DNA from: Burkholderia sp. OK233
Lineage (GTDB): Bacteria > Pseudomonadota > Gammaproteobacteria > Burkholderiales > Burkholderiaceae
DNA: 64,000 nucleotides
Direction of reading: 5' to 3'
Assembly: GCF_900230185.1 (NCBI RefSeq)
Contig: NZ_OCSR01000001.1
Coordinates: 3,472,001 to 3,536,000, forward strand
The notes under the pieces are model-generated. The model saw nothing but the letters and a program-made list of their open reading frames with translations. It was not told the origin of the DNA and ran no database searches. The position numbers were made by a program, and so were the translations under genes. Positions 57,092-64,000 of the stretch are shown here, piece after piece (the first letter of the stretch is position 1; the number at the start of each line of letters is the position of its first letter).

Positions 57092-57628
57092 TGCATGCAA
57101 AGCGGCGCCAATAAAGGCAAATGGCGAGAGAAAAGGAGTTGTGTGCGTCAACCAATGGCGCACCGGTATAGGAGGCAGTAGCGTGAATCCAGCGGCGTTG
57201 ATCGGCAGGTACGTTTTTCATCGGGTTACGCGTCTGCCGACGGTGCGGATCCTATGTAGCGCAAGCACGCTCTCGGCGACACGTGACATCTCGTTGCGCG
57301 CGCAAAGACGCCTTCTTTTTCGCAGCTTTCTGCCCGACAAATGGCATGGAGGAGGCTATATTCTTTGCACACCCCGCGTTTTCAACGCATCGACCCGGAA
57401 CGAGCCGAACCCTTCCATGGGGCGTCGGCCTTGCTTCCCAAGCCACCTATGCGAAGGTGCCGCTACGTGCCCTTTTTCCCCACAGCTGGGACTATTACTC
57501 GTGATTTCGTTGGGGGCAACGCGACAGCGCTTTCTATGGAGAAGCGTCTTTCTCGGGTTGTGACGCGTCGTAGGCTGATCGGGTTTTCGGACCCGGTCAT
57601 CTAATTAATTTCTATCATGGAGTGGTTC
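57092..57628. other. gap with no recognised gene
   Basis: About 540 bp between the NERD-like gene and the small membrane protein gene. Overlapping short frames on both strands show no family pattern. Confidence 0.45.
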
Positions 57629-58099
57629 ATGGAAATAGTCGTTGTTGAACTGTGCTACGAAGGTGGGACCGTTCTTACCGATCGCGTCTTGTTAAATCGC
57701 GAATCAGCGCAGGTAACTCTGCCGCCGCGTTTGTCATCGCTTATGGAAATTCTCGATCAATCCGATCGGTGTAAATCGTTCATGGCGGAATGCGGCAGCG
57801 TTCGATTCCCGGTGGAGCATGATCGGGAACGTGGCTTTTTCATCGACTTCAATAGGGGGCCGCGTTGGAAACATGCTTTTGGTGTTAAGTGGGTCGTTTC
57901 TCCGACGGCCGAACAGCGAAAACTAAACGGTCGTTTCGCACATATGCTCAGCGCGTGCGCGTTAATTGGCGCGTGCTTCGAAATCGGAACTGCCGGGCCC
58001 CTGAGCTGGGAGTCTCTTCTCGAGCCTATCGTACTTTGTTTATTGTCGGTAGCGTTGTTCATTGTTGGGCATCGGTGCTTTTCCGTTGAAAGCTTGTGA
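57629..58099 (+). CDS. small membrane protein of unknown function
   Basis: About 156 residues. The start at 57629 (MEIVVVELCYEGG) has GGAG six bases upstream; an ATG at 57617 would add four residues. The first 90 residues are soluble. Two hydrophobic segments follow (MLSACALIGACF and LLEPIVLCLLSVALFIVG), giving a hairpin in the membrane. I do not recognise the family. It follows the NERD-like gene on the same strand and may be its partner. Confidence 0.45.
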   Translation: MEIVVVELCYEGGTVLTDRVLLNRESAQVTLPPRLSSLMEILDQSDRCKSFMAECGSVRFPVEHDRERGFFIDFNRGPRWKHAFGVKWVVSPTAEQRKLNGRFAHMLSACALIGACFEIGTAGPLSWESLLEPIVLCLLSVALFIVGHRCFSVESL

Positions 58100-58319
58100 G
58101 AGTGGTCGTCGTCGGTGAGCTAATAGGCGCTGATTGACGCAGCTCGCAATGAATCAGTATGTGCGTTGCTGCCAAGCAGATCGCTGTCAGTCGAGCCGTA
58201 CCTTTAGGTGCGGCGAATCGACTATCCTGCCGCTGGATGGTTACTCGCGGCCGCGATGCGCCGGAGTCTCATGTGCTGCGTTTAGCAAAGAAGGCGACGG
58301 CCGATTTCGTTGTGGCCAA

Positions 58320-59239
58320 GAGACCGTTTCAAAAAGATTGTTCTGAACGCCTGAAGATGTTCCAGCAGACGAGGGAGCAACCGAGTTTGGGGAAAACTTC
58401 GTGAATGTCGGCGCACCGCTCAAAGCGAATGCGAAGACGACGAAAGTTGTGGAGCCATGCGCGAGTACGCTCGACGACCCAGCGAAATTTGCCGAGGCCA
58501 CTGCCGTGCTCGGTCCGGCGCTTTGCGATCACCGGCTTGATGCCGCGTTTGCGAAGTTTCCGGCGATGTGGTTCGGAGTCGTAGCCGCGATCGGCGTAAA
58601 CGACGTTGGGCTTCTGAGGTGGCCGGCCACTTACACCGCGAATCGGCGCAATGGCATCGACGAGCGGCAGCAATTGGGTGAAGTCGTTGCGGTTCGCGCC
58701 GGTCAGGATGGCACTGATGGGGACGGCATTTGCATCGACGAGGATGTGATGTTTGGAACCGGGTCACGAGCGATCCGTGGGATTCGGGCCAGTTTTTCGC
58801 CCGCCCCAACGGCTCGCACCGACGATGAATAGACGGCTGCTCGCGAGAATTCGAGCCGGCCGGCCTCGCGTAACTTCGCGAGCAGCACCTCGTGCAGCCG
58901 GTTCCACACGCCGGCCTTTTGCCAGTCGCGCAAGCGACGCCAGCAGGTCGGGCCCGAACCAAATCCCAACTTGATCGAGAGGTCGCACCAGCGGATCCCG
59001 GTCTTGAACACGAACAGGATGCCGTTCAGTGCAGCCCGGTCCGAAACCGGGCGGCGGCCTGGATATTTCCTGCGTCGCCGCTTTGGCGGCGTGTCGGCAG
59101 CAAAGGTTCGATTAATGCCCACAGTTCGTCATCAATGATCGGCGTGCCCATCCCCTTGGTTCCAGTTGTTCAGATGGCCAAGGTTAACCGCTTGCCGAAA
59201 ACGATAGCAGCCCCCTCGGGGTCTTTTTGAAATGGTCTC
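58320..59239 (-). mobile_element. degenerate IS5-family element (IS427 group-like)
   Basis: 920 bp bounded by inverted repeats GAGACCRTTTCAAAAAGA (58320-58337 and 59222-59239, 17 of 18 matching). The minus strand encodes pieces of an IS5-type transposase in several frames. An N-terminal MGTPIIDDELWALIEPLLP from 59151 shifts frame into PPKRRRRKYPGRRPVSDRAALNG. The central part has another shift with a TGA in the expected reading of DRSRPGSKHH. The C-terminal half is open. No target duplication was found. Judged immobile. Confidence 0.85.
58329..59151 (-). pseudogene. broken IS5-family transposase
   Basis: Three frames together give a DDE transposase. ALNGILFVFKTGIRWCDL and the GPTCWRRLRDWQKAGVW segment lie in the first half. 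YADRGYDSEPHRRKLRKRGIKPVIAKR and GLGKFRWVVERTRAWLHNFRRLRIR, with the catalytic Glu, form the second. Some IS5 elements use a programmed frameshift between two ORFs, but the early shift and the internal stop here go beyond that. Confidence 0.85.
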
Positions 59240-59375
59240 TTAGGACTTTTTCAGTGGGCGATGGTGACGCCGTCATTGCGCCGCCTGCCGACTCCGCTCG
59301 GCGCGTGCTGCGCGATGTAGCAGGCGCGCGGCCGGAGCAGCGCTATTGACGCATCGTGATAGAGGCAACGAAACG

Positions 59376-59399
59376 AAAAAGGCGCCGCGGCGCCTTTTT
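59376..59399. terminator. bidirectional terminator beside the WecA-like gene
   Basis: AAAAAGGCGC-CGCG-GCGCCTTTTT, a 10-bp perfect inverted repeat with a 4-base loop directly after the stop of the minus-strand WecA-like gene. It has T tracts in both directions. Confidence 0.85.
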
Positions 59400-60497
59400 T
59401 CACTTCTGCTTGCGAACGACCAGCCACCGCGGCACCTTAAACCGCACGATGCTCACATAAAGCCAAACGTAAGTTAGCGCGAACACCACCACAAAGCAGA
59501 ACAGATGCAGCGTATGCCGCCAGAACAGCGTCGCTGGAATCACCGCGATCAGGCACAGCAACCACAGATACGGCGACGTCAGCGAGTTTCGCCGCGTCAG
59601 CTCACGAGCGGTACGCGCACCCACCGCCCAGCGCATCAACCGCTTATAAACCAGCATATGCAGATGCACGCCGTCGGGAATCCCAGGCGACATTCCGCGA
59701 ATGAACTTCTTCCGGTAGATCGAGAAGCAAGTCTCGAAGATCGGGTACATGAAAAGGAGCACCGGATACCACGCCGACACATCGCGATTGCGCATCACCA
59801 GCATGATCGACAGCTCGGCGAGCATGAAGCCGATGAAATACGCACCGCCGTCGCCGAGGAAAATCAGCCCTGCCGGAAAATTCCAGATGAAGAAGCCGAG
59901 CACCGAGCCCATCATCATGAACGACGCCGACAGTACGATCGGATCGGACACCTGGAACGCCACATAAGCGAGCGAAGCGAACATCATGAACGCGACCATC
60001 GACGCGAGGCCGTTGAAGCCGTCGATGATATTGATCGCGTTGGCAAGCGCCGCGACGGCCAGCACGGTGACCGCACAGGAGATCACCGCATACGAGAGCA
60101 GAAAGTCGAGTGGCGGCACGCTGATGCGCGTCACGGCGATATTCAGCAGGAAGTAGGCGAGGGCGGCGGCCGCCATCGTGCAGACGAGCCGCGCAAGCGG
60201 CGAGACGCGCTTGGTCAGATCCTCGACCAAGCCCGAGCCGAATGCCGGCATGCCGCACGCGATCAGCCCCAGGATGCCGCCCGACACGGCCGGATACGCG
60301 TGATGCAACTGCACGGCGGACACGATCAGCCCGACCAGAATCCCGGCCCCGCCGATGCGCGGCACCGGGCGCACATGGAATTTCTGCACGCCGGCCAGAT
60401 CGGTATCGGTCGAGAATTTTGCGTGCAAATGCGCATAGCGCACGATCAACAGCGTGATCAGCAGTGAAACGAGAAAGCCGAGCGCAAAACTAAGCAT
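59400..60497 (-). CDS. second WecA/MraY-family glycosyl-1-phosphate transferase
   Basis: A 365-residue protein with about ten membrane helices. FHVRPVPRIGGAGILVG, NAINIIDGFNGLASM and FPAGLIFLGDGGAYFIGF are the family motifs, including the catalytic Asp. HVHHR-like end motif reads PDGVHLHMLVYKRLMRW. It starts a polyprenyl-linked glycan. ATG at 60497 (MLSFAL) is chosen because upstream residues are not hydrophobic. The C-terminal third is duplicated at 54995-55408. It differs clearly from the WbpL-like protein at 50895. Confidence 0.9.
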   Translation of the reverse strand: MLSFALGFLVSLLITLLIVRYAHLHAKFSTDTDLAGVQKFHVRPVPRIGGAGILVGLIVSAVQLHHAYPAVSGGILGLIACGMPAFGSGLVEDLTKRVSPLARLVCTMAAAALAYFLLNIAVTRISVPPLDFLLSYAVISCAVTVLAVAALANAINIIDGFNGLASMVAFMMFASLAYVAFQVSDPIVLSASFMMMGSVLGFFIWNFPAGLIFLGDGGAYFIGFMLAELSIMLVMRNRDVSAWYPVLLFMYPIFETCFSIYRKKFIRGMSPGIPDGVHLHMLVYKRLMRWAVGARTARELTRRNSLTSPYLWLLCLIAVIPATLFWRHTLHLFCFVVVFALTYVWLYVSIVRFKVPRWLVVRKQK

Positions 60498-60765
60498 GAA
60501 AGTGGGCCTGAGCGAAGACGCCGAATTATACAAACGAAACGCATGGCGCCCAGAAAAGCAGCGCTCGCGCCAAACGGGCGAAAATCCCAGATAGTGAAGC
60601 TTTGGCTGCCCGCAAAGCCATGCCTGTCATGGATTCCACCTATGCGGCGAGGTCTCGCGAGGGCCGTTAACCTAGATGCGGTGAAGTGTTGGTTGCCGGC
60701 GAAAAAGACGATCGCCGACGCATCACGGGGTTCGCCGCCGATCAATGAGACGTTCCGGAGACCCA

Positions 60766-62322
60766 ATGCTTAACAACATCACCATTCGCGGCGGCCTGAC
60801 GCTAGTGATCAGCGTATTCGTCGTTTTCCTGCTGACCGTAATCGGCGTCGGCTATGGCGCGCTCAAGCTCGCGAATAGCAGCCTCGATGAAACGCAGCAC
60901 AGCGCCGCGGCGCTGTCGCATCTGAAGGCGAGCTCGGAGAAGCTGCTGCAAGTGCAGCTCGCGCTCGGCTCCTATCAGACGCTGTTCAGCGTCGGCAAGC
61001 AGACGGACGACCTGTTGCCGGCCGCACACAAGGTGCTGGTTGAGTCGAACAAGGACTTCAGCAACTACATGGCCGGCCCGTTCGCAAGCGAAGACGAGAA
61101 GAAACTCGCGCAGAACGTCGAGCAGGCGCGCAGCGCGCTCGTCGATAAGGCGATCGAACCGGAGTTCAAGGCGCTCAACGACTTCGACTTCAATACCTTC
61201 CGGAACATCCAGGGTGAAACGGCGAACGCCTTCTACGCGACCTATTCGAAGGCCATCGACGCGCTGCAGCGCTTGCAGACGGATAGCCAGCGTAAGCAGG
61301 CCGAGACGGGAGCCCAGCGGTTCCAGCTTGCGACGCTGCTGTTCGCGGGGATCGGTGCGATTTCTATTGTGATCGGTGTGATGGCGCGGGTCGGTTTGTC
61401 GGCGGCGGTGATCAAACCGGTCAATGTGACCATTAAACACTTCGAGCGCATTGCCGCAGGCGATCTGACGATCGCCATCAAGAGCAAGTCGCGCAACGAG
61501 ATGGGTCAACTACTCGGCGCATTGACAAAGATGCGCGATGGTCTCGTCGAGACGGTAGCGAAGGTACGCGGCAGTACGACGGCGATTACGCAGGGTGCCA
61601 ACGAGATTGCGGCAGGCAATGCCGATCTGTCGTCGCGGACCGAGCAGCAGGCGGCGGCACTTCAACAGACTGCGGCAAGCATGGAGCAGCTCTCGGCGAC
61701 GGTGAAGCAGAATGCGGATAACGCGAAGCAGGCAAACCGGTTGGCGCAGGGTGCGTTAGATACGGTAACGCGTGGGGGCGCCGTGGTGTCGCGTGTCACT
61801 GAGACGATGGATGGGATCAGCGAATCGTCACGGAAGGTGGCTGAGATCATCGGCATGATTGAGGGGATCGCGTTTCAGACCAACATCCTCGCCTTGAACG
61901 CGGCCGTCGAGGCAGCCCGTGCGGGCGAGCAGGGGCGCGGCTTCGCGGTGGTGGCCTCGGAAGTGCGTAGCCTCGCGCAGCGCTCCGGCTCGGCGGCGAA
62001 GGAAATCAAGGAATTGATTGGCGAATCGGCCGCCAAGGTAGAACAGGGGGCATCGCTCGTGTCCGACGCACAGAAGACGATTCACGAAGCCATGGACGCG
62101 GTCCAGCGCGTCACCGGCGTCATGAACGAGATCGAGGCTTCTGCGCACGAACAGAGCGACGGTATCGAACAGGTCAACAAGGCAATCACACAGATCGACG
62201 AGGTGACGCAACATAACGCGGCGCTCGTTGAGGAGGCCGCTGCCGCAGCAAAGTCCCTCGAAGAGCAGGTCATCATCCTGAAGGATGCTGTTGCGGTGTT
62301 TCATCTTGATGAGGCAGTCTAA
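60766..62322 (+). CDS. methyl-accepting chemotaxis protein
   Basis: A 518-residue Tar-like MCP. TM1 is at about residues 10-32, a four-helix-bundle periplasmic sensor lies at about 33-190, and TM2 at about 191-213. A HAMP domain with [19 protein letters not shown] follows. The signalling domain carries the hairpin tip [38 protein letters not shown], with [12 protein letters not shown] as a methylation region. No CheR/B-binding pentapeptide is seen at the end. A CGGAG site precedes the ATG. Ligand unknown. It is unrelated to the O-antigen genes. Confidence 0.95.
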   Translation: MLNNITIRGGLTLVISVFVVFLLTVIGVGYGALKLANSSLDETQHSAAALSHLKASSEKLLQVQLALGSYQTLFSVGKQTDDLLPAAHKVLVESNKDFSNYMAGPFASEDEKKLAQNVEQARSALVDKAIEPEFKALNDFDFNTFRNIQGETANAFYATYSKAIDALQRLQTDSQRKQAETGAQRFQLATLLFAGIGAISIVIGVMARVGLSAAVIKPVNVTIKHFERIAAGDLTIAIKSKSRNEMGQLLGALTKMRDGLVETVAKVRGSTTAITQGANEIAAGNADLSSRTEQQAAALQQTAASMEQLSATVKQNADNAKQANRLAQGALDTVTRGGAVVSRVTETMDGISESSRKVAEIIGMIEGIAFQTNILALNAAVEAARAGEQGRGFAVVASEVRSLAQRSGSAAKEIKELIGESAAKVEQGASLVSDAQKTIHEAMDAVQRVTGVMNEIEASAHEQSDGIEQVNKAITQIDEVTQHNAALVEEAAAAAKSLEEQVIILKDAVAVFHLDEAV

Positions 62323-62450
62323 TTTACATCCTGTCTTTCCATAGCCGTCTTCGCTTGCTGCTGATTTCGCAAGGCTATTCGAAGAGTCGCATAGCCAGAA
62401 CGACGTCGAAAGACAGCACCGCATTCGAATAACCTGAAAACAGGTGCTCC

Positions 62451-62969
62451 GTGCTCAAGGGGTGGGTGGCTTTTGTCGTCTCAGCGATTTGCGTGGCGCT
62501 GTTTATCATCGTGTCCGGGCAAACTTTCTCGTCCGTCCAGCTTCACGAAACCGGGGATTTTGCGGCGAATTCCCTGCTGGTACTTCAGGCCAAGCAATTC
62601 AGCCTGTTAGTCGGCAATTATTCTCGAATCGGATTCAACCATCCGGGCCCCGCGTTCCTTTACGTGCTCGCAGCCGGTGAGGCCGCATTTTTTGATCTGG
62701 CGCGGTGGGTTACTTCGCCGTTCTCCGGGCAGATTTATGCGATGGCGTTGCTTTCAGGATTCTGGATTGCATCGATTGGCGCGCTTTTGCGAAGGATGCA
62801 AGGGTCGATGCCGGCTGCCGTCACTACCACGGCTCTGTTTGTCGGTGTCACCGCGTATATCAACTATCAGGCGTTTGCGGGCACCTGGTTCCCACAACCG
62901 AAGGCGGGATTGGTCAGTGTGGCTAATGTCGCGGGTCTGTATTTCTATCCGCAAGGGGACGTGAAGTAA
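62451..62969 (+). pseudogene. N-terminal fragment of a polytopic membrane protein
   Basis: 172 residues with four hydrophobic segments. GFNHPGPAFLYVLAAGEAAF and QAFAGTWFPQP look like the first third of a GT-39/GT-C-like membrane protein, which would normally be 450 residues or more. It ends abruptly at QGDVK with a stop and no continuation in any frame nearby. The start codon is GTG at 62451. Probably a truncated gene. Confidence 0.6.
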
Positions 62970-63084
62970 ATGAGTTATGGCTATCTGGGCGCGCATGCGA
63001 CCGCGCCCGGAGGCATCGAAATTTCATAGAAAATTGCGCGAGCTGATCGAAGCAGGGCCAATCTGCGATGATCGGCCCCCAACG

Positions 63085-63255
63085 CTACGTCTGCGCAAAC
63101 TCCGGCAGATTACTCGACTGCCACTGCCAGTGATCCGCACACGTCCGTTCGATCCCAACCTTTACGCGCCTGTCGAGCATATCGAAAGCCGCCGCGGGAT
63201 CGTCAAAACACGAAGCCACGTCGCTCGCTCTACGAACCAAAACCTCATAGGGCAC
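63085..63255 (-). CDS. small hypothetical protein
   Basis: A 56-residue frame with a GTG start, reading PYEVLVRRASDVASCFDDP, then AFDMLDRRVKVGIERTCADH, ending NLPEFAQT. The composition and codon pattern look coding. It is below the size usually called. No ribosome-binding site is obvious, and the frame upstream of the GTG is open back to a TAA about 30 bp away. Unknown function. Confidence 0.4.
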   Translation of the reverse strand: MPYEVLVRRASDVASCFDDPAAAFDMLDRRVKVGIERTCADHWQWQSSNLPEFAQT

Positions 63256-63411
63256 GCTGGCCGGTGAAACGTCGAGTCGACATGCTTAGTCTCTGTTTCC
63301 TGACGTTGATTTGGTGCAGAGCTCGCCAACATCCGGCCACAAGACGGCCTGCGGCCCCCTTTGCGAAACTCCAACGATTGATCGAGGCGAGAGATGGCGG
63401 GTTGCCACGAG

Positions 63412-63789
63412 TTATCGCACCGCCGCGGCGAGTACCTTCACGAAGCGGTAATTGCCGTTCTTATCGTTGGCGAGTCGTTGTCGCTTTACGCCTACACTCA
63501 ATGGCGTGAGCTGTTCTATGGCGCAACCTGATTCCAGCAGGATCATCCTGATTCCCACGAGCATCATCAAAAATAGTTCGACGTTTATACATTCCGACGA
63601 TTGGCGCTCTACGAAGCCGGCCAATGTCGCTGCGTCGATGTCTTCGAGTCGAGAGGGGAGTTTGCCGCACTGGACGAGAAACCGTTCGAGCGACAGCCAC
63701 GCGTCCAGCATGATCGTGCTCATGGTGCTATTGCTTCCAATTTTATCGATGCACTGCATTACCTGATTTTTAAGTGAGGTTTCCTGCAT
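63412..63789 (-). CDS. hypothetical protein, 125 residues
   Basis: A soluble, mostly helical protein starting MQETSLKNQVMQCIDKIG. A GGAG lies about 10 bp before the ATG. It has no cysteine pairs, signal peptide or clear membrane span, and I do not recognise it. It lies on the same strand as the small ORF downstream (63085-63255), with a 156-bp gap. Confidence 0.45.
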   Translation of the reverse strand: MQETSLKNQVMQCIDKIGSNSTMSTIMLDAWLSLERFLVQCGKLPSRLEDIDAATLAGFVERQSSECINVELFLMMLVGIRMILLESGCAIEQLTPLSVGVKRQRLANDKNGNYRFVKVLAAAVR

Positions 63790-64000
63790 ATCAAAACTCC
63801 ATGGCCGTGGTTGGATGCGCTAGCTGGAATTCGAGCCGTTGTCAGCTCTTCGGACGTGAATCGTGCGGTTCGCACGCGAGATTCGATCGGCCAACGGGAT
63901 AGCCGCTAAGGGCGCTGTGTCGAAGCTTGGCCTCCTTGCGCGCAGCAGCGCGAGGGAGCTTATTCGCAGGGCGCCGTCTGTGAGCTTCGTCCTGGGGAAG

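Noticed and set aside
59505..60467. 320-codon plus-strand frame opposite the WecA-like gene.
   Set aside because: Composition is mostly Arg, His, Glu and Gln with no hydrophobic core, and the opposite strand has clear WecA motifs.

Overview
The window reads as chromosomal DNA of a Burkholderiaceae bacterium, most likely Paraburkholderia or a close relative. The basis is the high GC content, the housekeeping gene order (groES-groEL, thiD, rubredoxin, yqgE-ruvX-pyrR-pyrB-pyrC', plsC, apaH) and a Burkholderia-type O-antigen locus that starts with rmlBACD and ends with wecA/wbpM-type genes. All assignments come from reading protein motifs; no database was searched.

Region by region. (1) 115-4257: a minus-strand operon (two RraA-like proteins, an aminotransferase, an alpha/beta hydrolase) divergent from a LysR regulator, with two dyads between them. 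(2) 4552-6770: groES-groEL with a clear sigma70 promoter overlapped by a perfect CIRCE element. (3) 6720-7881: an APS kinase gene (cysC) flanked by two copies of the groEL terminator. (4) 7967-18100: thiD, rubredoxin, a FimL/ChpA-like protein, yqgE-ruvX-pyrR-pyrB, a dihydroorotase-like protein lacking its metal ligands, plsC, apaH and an rmd-like reductase. (5) 18486-22794: rmlBACD (dTDP-L-rhamnose) and a rhamnosyltransferase-like GT2. (6) 23029-27719: a large membrane protein gene cut in two by a complete IS66 element with a perfect 8-bp target duplication. (7) 28208-36975: a nine-gene minus-strand operon, mostly start/stop-overlapped, with a GT-C-like membrane protein, rfbF-rfbG-rfbH (CDP-4-keto-3,6-dideoxyglucose), an SDR enzyme, a split transketolase, GtrA and a GtrB-like GT2. 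I read this as a pathway for a branched-chain 3,6-dideoxy sugar and its transfer across the membrane. (8) 38323-47135: plus-strand glycosyltransferases, the ABC exporter wzm-wzt, more glycosyltransferases and an FkbM methyltransferase with a C-terminal coiled coil. (9) 47343-48655: a Stf0-type sulfotransferase beside a decayed cysC. (10) 49085-53816: a GT2 with a 10-G tract, an SDR epimerase, a WecA/WbpL-type initiating transferase and a WbpM-type dehydratase. (11) 53850-59400: an accessory insertion with a GT9, a truncated duplicate of the next gene, unknown ORFs including a NERD-like protein, and a degenerate IS5-family element. (12) 59400-64000: a second WecA-type transferase, a methyl-accepting chemotaxis protein, a truncated membrane protein and small unknown ORFs.

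Together, regions 5-12 form a surface-polysaccharide (O-antigen) locus. dTDP-rhamnose, probably GDP-rhamnose and a CDP-linked dideoxy sugar would supply monomers, a WecA/WbpL-type enzyme would start the chain on undecaprenyl phosphate, and Wzm/Wzt would export it. Side decorations would come from the GtrA/GtrB system and from sulfation. The locus shows recent change: an IS66 knock-out, a frameshifted cysC, a partial gene duplication and a decayed IS.
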